A stretch of DNA of 64,000 nucleotides from Flavobacterium sp. Lineage in GTDB: Bacteria; Bacteroidota; Bacteroidia; Flavobacteriales; Flavobacteriaceae. The stretch lies in NCBI GenBank assembly GCA_015234525.1, contig JADGMX010000020.1:1-64000 (forward strand), written 5' to 3'. This document shows positions 1-9,107 of the stretch, piece after piece (position 1 is the stretch's first letter; the number at the start of each line of letters is the position of its first letter). The translations under genes were made by a program, and so were the position numbers. The notes under the pieces are model-generated. The model was given only the letters and a program-made list of their open reading frames with translations, was not told the DNA's origin and made no database searches.

Positions 1-49
1 GGAAACGGAGGGGTTTTTTGTTTATTAAATGAACCTTCTCCACCTTTCA

Positions 50-77
50 CCCAACACCCAATACCCAACACCCAACC
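50..77. repeat. Four tandem heptamers, CCCAAYM type
   Basis: Four head-to-tail 7-bp units (CCCAACA, CCCAATA, CCCAACA, CCCAACC) lie in the leader region upstream of the M16 peptidase gene. The stretch is C-rich and non-coding. No function is known to me; a slipped-strand repeat is the simplest reading. Confidence 0.7.
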
Positions 78-126
78 CCTTCCAAATCCCCAAAAAGTTT
101 TATCTTCACATACTTATATTTTAAAA

Positions 127-1458
127 ATGAAAAAAATCTATTTATTGGTTGGGCTGTTAACCTTTGTTGGTGGCCTGGCGCAAGTTGACCCCGAACCGAT
201 GAATTTTGTACATCGAAAGTTGGCCAACGGGCTGAATGTGGTATCGCTACGAGACAATTCGACGCCTTCGGTTGCGATAAATCTTTATTACGATGTAGGT
301 TCGAAGGATGATCCTCAGGGCCGATCGGGGTTTGCGCACATGTTCGAGCATATGATGTTCAAATCGACCAAGAATATGCAAAGCGAGATGCTCGACCGGT
401 TGACTGAAGATGTTGGCGGCTTTAACAATGCCTCTACACGCGACGATTTTACCAACTATTTTGAAGTAGTTCCCTCACATTATCTCGAAACGCTGATTTG
501 GGCCGAAGCCGACCGAATGGTAAACCTGAACGTTGACGAACAGAATTTCAGTTCAGAACGCGATGTGGTGAAAGAGGAATTTCGTCAGCGCGTTTTGTCG
601 AATCCATACGGAATGTTGTTCGGGCAGTATTTCGATCAATTGTCGTTTGATGTTCATCCCTACAAGCGTCCCGGAATTGGCAATCTCGAGGAGCTGAGTG
701 CGGCTACGGTTGCCGACGCAAATTCGTTTTACAAAACCTATTACCGTCCGGATAACGCATGGCTGATTGTGGTTGGCGATTTTGATCAAAAACAGTTTGA
801 TTCGTATGTCGACAAGTATTTTGGCGCGATTGCCAAGCCGTCTGAGCCACTGAAAAAACGCAATATGCCGGTTGAACCCGAACGCACCAAAGAGGTCAGA
901 CATTATAAAACGGCACCAACGGTTCCTTTTCCGGCTGTATTAATCAATTATTTGGCGCCACCATCTAAAAGTGAAGATGTTCCTGCCTTGAAGATTGCTG
1001 AAGTGATTATGGCCTCGGGTGAAAGCTCGCGACTTTATCAATCGCTTGTCTATGAGCAGAAAATCGCACAACAAGCTGATTTCAGTGCGGATATCAGAGT
1101 TGACAAAGGGTTGATTTATCTTCTTGCAATCGCCACCGAAGGCACCTCGCCAGAAACCCTGGAAAAAGCCTTACTGACCGAATTGGCAGAACTTCAGCAG
1201 ACGCCGGTTTCACCAAAGGAACTCGAAAAAGCCAAAAATCGCGTAATCACCCAAATTTTAAATCAGCGTGAAACAAACCGGGGAAAAGCCAGTGCTCTTG
1301 AAAGTGCAATTGCGTACCACGGCGATCCCGCTGCGGCAAATCAGGAGATTGCAAAATTGCAGGCTGTAACGGCGGCCGACATCCAGCGTGTGGTTAACAA
1401 GTACATTTCGGATACCAACCGTGTGGTGATTTACTATCAACAAAATGAAAAGAACTAA
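127..1458 (+). CDS. M16 family zinc metallopeptidase, catalytic subunit
   Basis: This 443-residue protein is an insulinase/pitrilysin-type (M16) peptidase, expected in the periplasm. It has a signal peptide (about residues 1-18). The inverted zinc motif HxxEH is present as H71-M-F-E74-H75, and a conserved acidic pair E150/E151 sits about 76 residues further on, where the third zinc ligand is expected. The length fits the small M16B two-subunit arrangement. The stop codon overlaps the start of the next gene as TAATG, so the two are probably translationally coupled. The substrate is unknown; peptides in the cell envelope are likely. Assignment to M16 is firm. Confidence 0.93.
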   Translation: MKKIYLLVGLLTFVGGLAQVDPEPMNFVHRKLANGLNVVSLRDNSTPSVAINLYYDVGSKDDPQGRSGFAHMFEHMMFKSTKNMQSEMLDRLTEDVGGFNNASTRDDFTNYFEVVPSHYLETLIWAEADRMVNLNVDEQNFSSERDVVKEEFRQRVLSNPYGMLFGQYFDQLSFDVHPYKRPGIGNLEELSAATVADANSFYKTYYRPDNAWLIVVGDFDQKQFDSYVDKYFGAIAKPSEPLKKRNMPVEPERTKEVRHYKTAPTVPFPAVLINYLAPPSKSEDVPALKIAEVIMASGESSRLYQSLVYEQKIAQQADFSADIRVDKGLIYLLAIATEGTSPETLEKALLTELAELQQTPVSPKELEKAKNRVITQILNQRETNRGKASALESAIAYHGDPAAANQEIAKLQAVTAADIQRVVNKYISDTNRVVIYYQQNEKN

Positions 1459-2918
1459 TGAAAATTAAGATATCCAAATTACTGTTTTTGATCGGTGTTG
1501 TATGTTTTTGCAACCCGACCATGGCGCAATCGCCGATGCCAAAACCGGGCACACCAAAACCGGTTAACATTCCGGCGGTAGCCGAGTCAACACTTCCCAA
1601 CAACCTGACCGTGGCGGTGGTCGAGCGCAAGAATGTGCCGCTTGTAACCGTTCATTTGATGATTAAAGGTGGCGCCAACGTTGAATCGATTGATCAGGCC
1701 GGACTTGCAAACATGACCTATTCGATGTTGACCAAAGGAACTCAGTCGCGTTCAGCAACGCAGATCGCAAATCAGATCGAATTTTTGGGCGGATCGATAA
1801 ATACCTGGGCCGAATGGATCACCGGAAATGCGCAGGTGAGCGTGACGAAAGACAAGATCGATCCGGCGATGCAAATTTTGTCGGATGTGATTCTAAACCC
1901 GAGTTTCAAACAAGAAGAACTCGATCTTTTAAAAACCCAAACCGGCGACAACATCACCTCCAGCCTTAATCTCCCGGGATTTTTAGCTTCGTATGTCGCT
2001 AGTGTTTATTCGTATGGCGAACATCCGAGCGGCGGTACATTGTCGAGCGTGGAGAAAATCACCAGAAGCGATGTTGCCCGTTTCTATGAAACCAATGTCG
2101 TTCCCAATAACGCGGTGTTGATCTTTACGGGCGATATTTCGCAATCGCAGGCAATGGCACTCGCACAAAAATATTTCGCGGGTTGGAAAAAAGGAACCGG
2201 TTCTACGCCGAATCCGGTAGCCAAACCAGCCAAAAAGAAAGGTGACGTTGCGCGAATTTTAGTAGTCGACATGCCCTCGTCGGGTCAAGCGTCGGTGTCC
2301 TATTTTACTAAATTGGGATCGGGTAGGGTAACAACCGACAAATCAAAATCGGTTTTAAGTAGCGATTATTATACGGCTGATGTTTTAAACTCGGTTTTAG
2401 GAGGCGGGTATTCATCCCGACTCAACCAGGAAATCAGAATGAAACGCGGATTGAGCTATGGCGCACGCAGCAATTTTGATTGGCGACCGGACAATTCCAA
2501 TTTTCTGGCATCAACCCAAACCAAGAATGAATCGGCTGCCGAAGTTGCCTCGTTGATTCTGGAAGAACTCAATAAATTAGCTTCGGGAACTTTAGCTGAA
2601 TCAGAATTATTGCCACGAAAAACGGTTCTTGCAGGCGATTTCGGTCGCGCGTTAGAAACCAACCGCGGACTTGCCAGCACTTTGGCCGATATGTATAGTT
2701 TTGGTGTGGCGAGCAGCACTCTGAATTTATACACTAAAAATGTTCAGTCGGTTTCGGAAAAGCAGATCAAATCGTTTGCGGGTTCAAATTTGCCGGGCGG
2801 CGATATTGTGATCGTTGGCGATTATGCGATCTTTAAAGACGATCTCGCCAAACGTTTTCCAAACATGAAAATCAATGTTGTTCAAGCCAAGGACGTCGAC
2901 CTGACAAAACTGAAATAG
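1458..2918 (+). CDS. M16 family protein, non-catalytic partner subunit
   Basis: This 486-residue exported protein (signal peptide to about residue 24) has the M16 fold signature but no HxxEH: the corresponding region reads DQAGLANMTYSML. In two-subunit M16B enzymes one subunit carries zinc and the other, with an R/Y-containing C-terminal segment, shapes the chamber. The sequence SSRLNQEIRMKRGLSYGA near the C-terminal third is typical of that partner. It overlaps the catalytic subunit gene by one base and is followed by a strong hairpin terminator. I infer a heterodimer with the upstream product. Confidence 0.9.
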   Translation: MKIKISKLLFLIGVVCFCNPTMAQSPMPKPGTPKPVNIPAVAESTLPNNLTVAVVERKNVPLVTVHLMIKGGANVESIDQAGLANMTYSMLTKGTQSRSATQIANQIEFLGGSINTWAEWITGNAQVSVTKDKIDPAMQILSDVILNPSFKQEELDLLKTQTGDNITSSLNLPGFLASYVASVYSYGEHPSGGTLSSVEKITRSDVARFYETNVVPNNAVLIFTGDISQSQAMALAQKYFAGWKKGTGSTPNPVAKPAKKKGDVARILVVDMPSSGQASVSYFTKLGSGRVTTDKSKSVLSSDYYTADVLNSVLGGGYSSRLNQEIRMKRGLSYGARSNFDWRPDNSNFLASTQTKNESAAEVASLILEELNKLASGTLAESELLPRKTVLAGDFGRALETNRGLASTLADMYSFGVASSTLNLYTKNVQSVSEKQIKSFAGSNLPGGDIVIVGDYAIFKDDLAKRFPNMKINVVQAKDVDLTKLK

Positions 2919-2930
2919 AACAGTCACGCA

Positions 2931-2969
2931 AAAAAAGATCCGTACGATAGTACGGATCTTTTCTTTTTT
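2931..2969. terminator. Bidirectional intrinsic terminator
   Basis: A perfect 9-bp stem (GATCCGTAC / GTACGGATC, loop GATA) is flanked by an A tract on the left and a T tract on the right. It lies between the convergent M16 operon and the DUF4374 gene and can serve both. Confidence 0.9.
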
Positions 2970-2982
2970 AACTAACCCAATA

Positions 2983-4326
2983 TTAGAAAGCACCGATAAA
3001 ATGGTTGCCCGGCTTGTTGATAAGCTTAGCGCCTTTTGTTACAGTTCCGGTGTTGCTGTTGATGATATAAACGTTTCCGTCCTGGCCAACCGGAGCAACT
3101 GTCATATAAACATCATACCCGTCTACCACAAATCCCTGGTATTGGAAGAAATACATATCAGTCGTGTATGGCAAGTCGAGTTGCTGCGCAGTTTTCGCGT
3201 TCAGGTCGATTAAGGCTACAAAGCTTTGAGATTGTTCCGTAAGCGCTGAAACAGGCGCGTTTTCGTGAGTGTAGGTAATTATCGCTTTTCCGTTTCCGGC
3301 ATATCTCCAGTTTTCGATATACGAACCGGTCACGCCCAAAGCCGCATCAAGGCTAAACACATATGAATTGTCGTACTGGTTGTTTTGGTTGATTCGCAAA
3401 ATGTGCGATCCGCCGGCTTCACGTTGAGTTGCCTGGTAAATATTGTTGTCGTCGCCTACAAATGCATTAAAGCTTCGGTACCCGCTTGTGTCGCCAAAAC
3501 CAACTGTTGATGTGATTACAACCGGATTTTCAAGTGACGGATAATCAACTACAACTGATTTTGATCCCAATCGGTCGAAATCCGTTTCGTTTGCACCAGT
3601 CGCCGGATTGGTTTTGCGCATCCATGTCCCGATGATAAGTTTGTTTTTTGCCGCATTTAAAACCGGAGCGTCCAATCTGAAAATGTGATGACCTTGAGCT
3701 TCTTCTTCAGCTGTAAGCGGAATCTCATATGATTTTGCAGCTGAAATAAGTGCATTCTGCATGTCGATCGACACCACCGTAGCCGTACCAAAGGTTCGGA
3801 CATAGCTTCCTTCCGGAGTAGATACAACAGCTGGTGTAGTTACATTTACAGCAACTCCTGTCTGATCGCCATCGAAGAGTTTTGCCCAACGCGGACTCGT
3901 TCCGGCATACTGCGAAATGTTCACATTACCACCGGTTTGCGAAAAGTTTTGACCGCCGTTCACGATATATTTTGAAAATTCGCCGCCATTTCCGCCGCCG
4001 TAAGCGATGTTAAATAAGGTTGATCCATCCATAGACGATTGCAAACGTGCCGTTCGTGCCGATGGAACTAAAAATCCGTTTTCAAAAACGTCAAAACTTT
4101 TGCTCGGATCCTGCGCATCTTCTTTGCTGATCGAATAAACAATCGTTCCGCCGTTTCCGTCGCCCGGAACAGCATCAGTGGTTCCCATGACCGCTCCGGC
4201 AATGGTAATCCATCGGTCTTCAGTTGATGGTGGTGGCGTTCCTCCATTATTAGTATCGTCGTCGCTACAGCTCGCGAAAAATGCAAGCATCGCCATCGGT
4301 AAAACCTTGAAGTATGATCTTTTCAT
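2983..4326 (-). CDS. DUF4374-type surface lipoprotein, XusB-like
   Basis: This 447-residue lipoprotein has Cys20 after a short hydrophobic segment, followed by S-D-D-D. That matches the lipoprotein export signal used by Flavobacteriia to place lipoproteins on the cell surface. The rest looks like a repetitive beta-propeller, as in DUF4374 proteins. The start of this gene lies 9 bp after the TonB receptor gene on the same strand, so the two form an operon. In Bacteroides the DUF4374 lipoprotein XusB works with the TonB receptor XusA to capture siderophores such as enterobactin, and a PepSY protein (XusC) is encoded with them. I infer the same role here; the ligand is not known. Confidence 0.75.
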   Translation of the reverse strand: MKRSYFKVLPMAMLAFFASCSDDDTNNGGTPPPSTEDRWITIAGAVMGTTDAVPGDGNGGTIVYSISKEDAQDPSKSFDVFENGFLVPSARTARLQSSMDGSTLFNIAYGGGNGGEFSKYIVNGGQNFSQTGGNVNISQYAGTSPRWAKLFDGDQTGVAVNVTTPAVVSTPEGSYVRTFGTATVVSIDMQNALISAAKSYEIPLTAEEEAQGHHIFRLDAPVLNAAKNKLIIGTWMRKTNPATGANETDFDRLGSKSVVVDYPSLENPVVITSTVGFGDTSGYRSFNAFVGDDNNIYQATQREAGGSHILRINQNNQYDNSYVFSLDAALGVTGSYIENWRYAGNGKAIITYTHENAPVSALTEQSQSFVALIDLNAKTAQQLDLPYTTDMYFFQYQGFVVDGYDVYMTVAPVGQDGNVYIINSNTGTVTKGAKLINKPGNHFIGAF

Positions 4327-4335
4327 TTGTATTAA

Positions 4336-6729
4336 TTATAAGTTATTGAGTGAATAATTTAGTTTTACATAGAATGCACGTCCGGGTTTTTGAACCGCGA
4401 AATTGTCAAATGCCTGCTTGTTGAAAATGTTTTTGGCATCAACCGAAAGTGTAAAGTCGCGTTTCGGGAAAACATAACTCAACCCGAAATCGTGAACGTA
4501 TTGCTTCGGCACATTGAATTTGTCGATACCGGCGTTATTTCCGTAAGGAACCGACATATAGTTGAAATTGTCAACGAATAAGAAACTGTAGTACAAATTC
4601 AGCTTCCCGTCTTTACGGGCAAAATTCTGGATGGTATATTGCGCTGAACTGTTGATGGTAAACGTTGGCTCATTCGGAATGTCCTTTATTCTTCCATAAA
4701 CATCTTTTGTCGTCAGATCAAATTTTGAAGTATTTAAAATCAGGTTCAAATTGCGCTTAAACGTATAGTTGACTTCGAGATCAAATCCGCGTGATTTCAC
4801 ATTTCCCTGATTCACGAACGGCAAAGTCTGGACATTCGAGTTGATCATCGTCTGAATCGACGTTCCGATTCGGTCATTGATCTTGCGATAAAATCCGTTT
4901 ACCGCCACAAAAACGTCGTTGTCTTTATAGCTGAATTTCCCCAATCTGAATCCGATATTAAAATTGTTGCTGGTCTCGGGTTTGATGTTCGGATTCTCAA
5001 CAATGTTGTCGCCGGCATCGCCAAAAACCTCATTTTCAGTCGGCAGCCTTACGCCGCGCTCAGCCGATGTCATAAAGTTGATCTGTGGAAAAACAGCATA
5101 CGAAATCGCAAGTCCGTAGCCAAAAATGCTGCGGTCGCTGGTTACAATATCCTCAACGCGGGTCGGAACACCGTTAATGGTTTCGACAATCGGATTCATT
5201 CGCTCCATCGACTGCTGGTAATGTTTCCCAAACCAGGTCGTTTTCAATTTGCTGTTAAGCGCTGTAAACTCGTAGCTCAACGATGAAATGTTTTTCTGAA
5301 GATCGCGGGTTCCAAAGAATTTGCGTTCCAAAACCGATCTGATCTCGTCGTCATCCTCGCGGTCGACAAACGAATAAACATGGTTCAATAAAATCTTGTG
5401 ATTGTCATTGATGGTATAATTTAAATCGCTTCGAACTGAACCAACTTTCCGCAAAATATTTGCCATCGTCGGTGCGCCTTGCTGAGCGCCACCCGGACGC
5501 GGAATCGGATTGCCATCTAAATTGAGGCTTTGCTCGCCATGCCAGTTGTAATTCCACTTAACCGTGTCATTAATATGTCGGCGACGTTCGCCATAAACCG
5601 CATGGACGTTCAGCTCAAGTCCGTTGGTAAAAATATCTTTCTTGGAGTAGGTGAGGTGCGCCAGATTTGCATCCGATTCCGTAAACCGCCCTTTATACGG
5701 CGTAGTCATAAAAGTTCCGTGTTGAACTTCCTTATATAAATCAGATGCCGTGAATCCGATAAAAAATTTGTCAGCCCATTTAACATCGGTAAAACCGACA
5801 TCAACAACACCACCAATCGAGCGAAACGCATCATTGAAACGCTTTACGCGAACAAACTCCTGACGGCCATTTGGCAAAATATTGTAGACATTCGAACCCC
5901 AAACCTCATAGTCGTTGTCTGAATAATTGTAAAATCCGGAGGCTTTAAATGTCAACCCCGAATCAAATCGGTACATGCCGCTGAAATTGAATTGCGACGT
6001 ATTGAACGAGCCATAAGAAGACGACACATTCAAATAATTGCGCATCCCGCTTTTAAGCACAATATTGATCGCGCCACCAAGCGAATCGTCTGACAAATGC
6101 CCGGGAACAACACCCTTGTAAACTTCAATCCGGTCGATCATTGCCGGCGGAATGCTGTTCAAATCGAACGACGATCCATACATTGAAATCGGAATCCCGT
6201 CAATGAAAATTCCAACCGAATTCCCCGACATTCCATTAATATTATAATTTACATCGGCACCTAAACCGCCATTTTGCCTGATTCTGACGCCAACCGTACG
6301 ATCCAGAAGTTCATTGGTTTGAAGGTTTCGAAGCCCGGCTTCCTTGGTCTCGATCACGCTCACCGCAAAGCCTTTTTCTTCAATTTCTTTCTTGGCCGAA
6401 ACATGTTTAACAACCACCTCGTCGAGCGTTCGTTCGCCAATGCGATTCATTTTAATGGTCTTTTCAACCACCGACCGATCAATGGTAATCGCAACCGATT
6501 TATCGCGGGCCTCAACCGAAGAAATTTCGATGGTATAAGTTCCGTAAGCCAGATTTGAAATGGTAAAAACGCCTTTTTCGTCGGCAATCGCAAACTTGTT
6601 CAACCCTTTAACAGCAACAGAAGCGGCAATTACCGGCTGTCCGTCTTCAAATAAAATTTTACCTGAAATACGCCCTTGTTGGGGAAAAGCGAACGATGTA
6701 ACGAGAAGGAAAAAGGTTAAAAACCTCAT
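4336..6729 (-). CDS. TonB-dependent outer-membrane receptor, probable siderophore receptor
   Basis: This 797-residue protein has a signal peptide (to about residue 17), then a carboxypeptidase-regulatory-like domain (about 19-95) typical of Bacteroidota receptors. A TonB-box-like stretch (LDEVVV) is near residue 107. A plug domain follows (about 115-225, with NGMSGNSVGIFIDGIPI), then a beta-barrel ending in an aromatic strand (FYVKLNYSLNNL). It is shorter than SusC proteins, and no SusD gene is present. Its partner is the DUF4374 lipoprotein just downstream. A divergent operon encodes a PepSY-type iron reductase. Ferri-siderophore import is therefore the best reading, by context rather than by ligand-specific motifs. 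Confidence 0.88.
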   Translation of the reverse strand: MRFLTFFLLVTSFAFPQQGRISGKILFEDGQPVIAASVAVKGLNKFAIADEKGVFTISNLAYGTYTIEISSVEARDKSVAITIDRSVVEKTIKMNRIGERTLDEVVVKHVSAKKEIEEKGFAVSVIETKEAGLRNLQTNELLDRTVGVRIRQNGGLGADVNYNINGMSGNSVGIFIDGIPISMYGSSFDLNSIPPAMIDRIEVYKGVVPGHLSDDSLGGAINIVLKSGMRNYLNVSSSYGSFNTSQFNFSGMYRFDSGLTFKASGFYNYSDNDYEVWGSNVYNILPNGRQEFVRVKRFNDAFRSIGGVVDVGFTDVKWADKFFIGFTASDLYKEVQHGTFMTTPYKGRFTESDANLAHLTYSKKDIFTNGLELNVHAVYGERRRHINDTVKWNYNWHGEQSLNLDGNPIPRPGGAQQGAPTMANILRKVGSVRSDLNYTINDNHKILLNHVYSFVDREDDDEIRSVLERKFFGTRDLQKNISSLSYEFTALNSKLKTTWFGKHYQQSMERMNPIVETINGVPTRVEDIVTSDRSIFGYGLAISYAVFPQINFMTSAERGVRLPTENEVFGDAGDNIVENPNIKPETSNNFNIGFRLGKFSYKDNDVFVAVNGFYRKINDRIGTSIQTMINSNVQTLPFVNQGNVKSRGFDLEVNYTFKRNLNLILNTSKFDLTTKDVYGRIKDIPNEPTFTINSSAQYTIQNFARKDGKLNLYYSFLFVDNFNYMSVPYGNNAGIDKFNVPKQYVHDFGLSYVFPKRDFTLSVDAKNIFNKQAFDNFAVQKPGRAFYVKLNYSLNNL

Positions 6730-7136
6730 GACGATGATTAGTTTGGTGGGGCAAAATTAACTAGTTATTTTTACTTAATCTAAATAAGGCTAAACAAATT
6801 TGTAAATTTTTTACAAACACTTGAATTAGAAAGCGATTGGATATTTATTAAGGTTAGGAGCAGTGTGCAAATCAAGCTATTTGGCGGTGTCCCGTCTTTC
6901 GCTACAATCTCACTAGCGTGAGGATTTTCGCTGCAACCGGGGCTAGATTTGAGTGTTGGCGCCTGCCATTGCTGCCTTTTTAACCGCCGGTAACTCAACT
7001 CGAACCACGCCAATTGATAAATTTTTGGCAAAAAGTTATTTATAATGAGTCTAAGTAAAAGAAAAAAAGTAGCTTTGTAACCGAAATGAGAAACCTTCCC
7101 AAAGGTGGTTCTCTTTATAATTAAATACATTTTTAA
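6730..7136. other. Divergent intergenic region between receptor and reductase operons
   Basis: This 407-bp stretch separates the two divergent iron operons. It holds one copy of the dispersed intergenic repeat (6890-6950). A 116-codon minus-strand open frame here has no protein-like character and I do not call it. Promoters for both operons must lie here. I could not pick out a convincing Fur-like palindrome by eye. Confidence 0.6.
6890..6950 (+). repeat. Dispersed intergenic repeat, copy A
   Basis: This copy starts with TCCCGTCTTTCGCTACAATC and ends with ACCGGGGCTAGA. A small internal hairpin (CTCAC-TAGC-GTGAG) sits in the middle. It matches the family seen again at about 12.3, 21.0, 22.8, 27.3, 33.2, 33.5, 54.0 and 63.4 kb. 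Confidence 0.65.
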
Positions 7137-8624
7137 ATGAAAAATGCCATTTTAATCGCAATGCTCGTTGTAGCTTTCTCAATGTCAGCTCAACATAAAA
7201 ATACGCTCCTTGATGCGTCATTCTGGAAAGCTAATCCATCAACCGAAGCTGTTAAAGCTGAAATCGCAAAAGGGAACTCGCCGATCCAGGCAAATGGCGG
7301 AGGTTACGATCCGGTTTCAATCGCAATCAACAACGACGCGCCGCTTGAACCAATCAAATACTTGCTGACTATCGAAGGGAATCCCCTGGATAAACTTACC
7401 CACGACAGCCGTATCTATCTTCACTGGGCCGCAAGTCGCGGAAACCTCGAACTCGTTCAATATCTTTTGGCAAAAGGAGCAAACGTAAACGCTGGCGATT
7501 CGCATGGAACCATTCCGATCGCTTTCGCAGCAAATGCGGGAATGAACAATGTTGCGGTTTATGAAGCTTTTTTTAAGAATGGAATCGACCCAAAGAAAAA
7601 ATATAAGGATGGCGCAAACCTTCTTTTACTAGCCGTCGGAAATGATAAAGACCTCGCACTTACCAATTACTTTACAACTAAAGGAATGTCGATTAAAGAT
7701 ACCGACGACAACAAAAGCACGGCATTCGATTATGCGGCACGTGTCGGCAACATCGATCTTCTGAAAACTTTGCTAAAAAAAGGCGTAAAACCAACGGATA
7801 ACGCATTGTTATTTGCCGCACAGGGTGCCCGCCGATCTGCAAACACATTGGATGTTTACCAATACTTGGTTGATGAAGTTAAGCTTAACCCGGCCGCCGT
7901 TTCAAAAGTTGGCGAAAACGTACTTCACAGCATCGTCCGTAAAGACAATCAACTCGACATTGTAAATTACTTTCTTTCAAAAGGTGTTGATGCCAACAAA
8001 GCCGACAATGATGGCAACACGCCACTATCAAATGCATCAGCCGGTAAAAACAAAGATATTGTTGAACTTCTCGCTTCAAAATCAAAAAACATCAACCTTC
8101 AAAACAAAAAAGGTGAAACCGCACTTACAATGGCGGTCAAAACCGGATCTGCCGATGTTGCTCAACTCTTGATTGCCAAAGGTGCCGACGTGAAAATTCT
8201 CGATAAATCCAATAACAATCTCGGATATCATCTGGTTACCTCTTACCGCGCGCCTCGTCAGGCAGCTCCACAAGACGATTTTATGCTAAAAATCAATATG
8301 CTTTCCTCGGGCGGACTCGATCTTGCCGCGCCACAAGCCGACGGGAATACGCTTTATCATCTTGCAATCGCTAAAAGTGATATCGCGCTATTAAAGAAAC
8401 TCGACAATCTTAAGATCGATGTCAACGCCATCAACCAAGAAGGTATGACCGCGCTTCACAAAGCCGCAATGCTATCTAAAGACGATGCGCTTTTAAAACA
8501 CCTGATTGCGTTAGGTGCCAAAAAAGACATCAAAACCGAATTCGACGAAACCGCGTTTATGCTGGCTTCAGAAAACGAATTCATAGCTTCAAATAAAATT
8601 TCAATCGACTTCTTAAAATCATAA
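7137..8624 (+). CDS. Exported ankyrin-repeat protein
   Basis: This 495-residue protein has a signal peptide (about residues 1-18) followed by around twelve ankyrin-type repeats, recognisable from segments such as HWAASRGNLELVQYLLAKGA, TPLSNASAGKNKDIVELLAS and TALHKAAM. Ankyrin repeats bind other proteins. With an export signal this one should act in the periplasm. It is the first gene of a tight operon with the DUF2271, PepSY-reductase and ApbE genes (spacing of 1 to 5 bp or overlap). It may be a chaperone or scaffold for the redox proteins; that is inference. No enzyme motif is visible. Confidence 0.85.
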   Translation: MKNAILIAMLVVAFSMSAQHKNTLLDASFWKANPSTEAVKAEIAKGNSPIQANGGGYDPVSIAINNDAPLEPIKYLLTIEGNPLDKLTHDSRIYLHWAASRGNLELVQYLLAKGANVNAGDSHGTIPIAFAANAGMNNVAVYEAFFKNGIDPKKKYKDGANLLLLAVGNDKDLALTNYFTTKGMSIKDTDDNKSTAFDYAARVGNIDLLKTLLKKGVKPTDNALLFAAQGARRSANTLDVYQYLVDEVKLNPAAVSKVGENVLHSIVRKDNQLDIVNYFLSKGVDANKADNDGNTPLSNASAGKNKDIVELLASKSKNINLQNKKGETALTMAVKTGSADVAQLLIAKGADVKILDKSNNNLGYHLVTSYRAPRQAAPQDDFMLKINMLSSGGLDLAAPQADGNTLYHLAIAKSDIALLKKLDNLKIDVNAINQEGMTALHKAAMLSKDDALLKHLIALGAKKDIKTEFDETAFMLASENEFIASNKISIDFLKS

Positions 8625-8625
8625 C

Positions 8626-9102
8626 ATGAACTTCTTAGTCAGGTTAACTCTAGTTTTAGCGCTCGCATTATCATTCAATCAGGCATCGGCACAATCAAGC
8701 AAGTACAAATGCATGTTGCAAATGTCGAATTATGTTGGCGAAGGCGCTTACATTGTTGTTTCGGTGATCGATCCAAAAGGTAACTATGAATCGACATTAT
8801 ACGTGATGGGCGATGACAAACAATGGTACAACAGCCTTAAAGAATGGTATAAAGTTTATCAAAAACGACCGAATATCAGTGCAAAAACCGGAGCTTCTGT
8901 AACCGGTGGCGATCGCAGCATCACCACGATGGAAATTGACAACGCGAAACTAAACAAGGGTTACAAACTCCGATTCGAAACCTCGGTCGAAAATCAGAAA
9001 TACCACGTAACTGACGTTGAGATTCCGCTTACCACCGAAGCTCTTTCACAAAAAGCAGACGGTAAAGGTTATATCAGATACGTCAGATTCAGCAAAATTT
9101 AG
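8626..9102 (+). CDS. DUF2271 periplasmic protein, probable flavinylated electron carrier
   Basis: This 158-residue protein has a signal peptide (about residues 1-22) and matches the compact DUF2271 family. Residues 88-93 read T-G-A-S-V-T. This fits the (S/T)-G-A-(S/T) pattern at which ApbE enzymes attach FMN through a phosphoester bond, with Ser91 as the candidate acceptor. The usual upstream Asp of that motif is not obvious. An ApbE gene is two genes downstream in the same operon. I infer that this is a small covalent flavoprotein that takes electrons from the PepSY reductase encoded next to it. The FMN attachment is untested. Confidence 0.75.
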   Translation: MNFLVRLTLVLALALSFNQASAQSSKYKCMLQMSNYVGEGAYIVVSVIDPKGNYESTLYVMGDDKQWYNSLKEWYKVYQKRPNISAKTGASVTGGDRSITTMEIDNAKLNKGYKLRFETSVENQKYHVTDVEIPLTTEALSQKADGKGYIRYVRFSKI

Positions 9103-9107
9103 TAGAG

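Noticed and set aside
6780..7130. A 116-codon open frame on the minus strand between the iron operons.
   Set aside because: It overlaps a dispersed repeat and the promoter region, has an odd composition and no domain or signal peptide; it looks like a chance frame.
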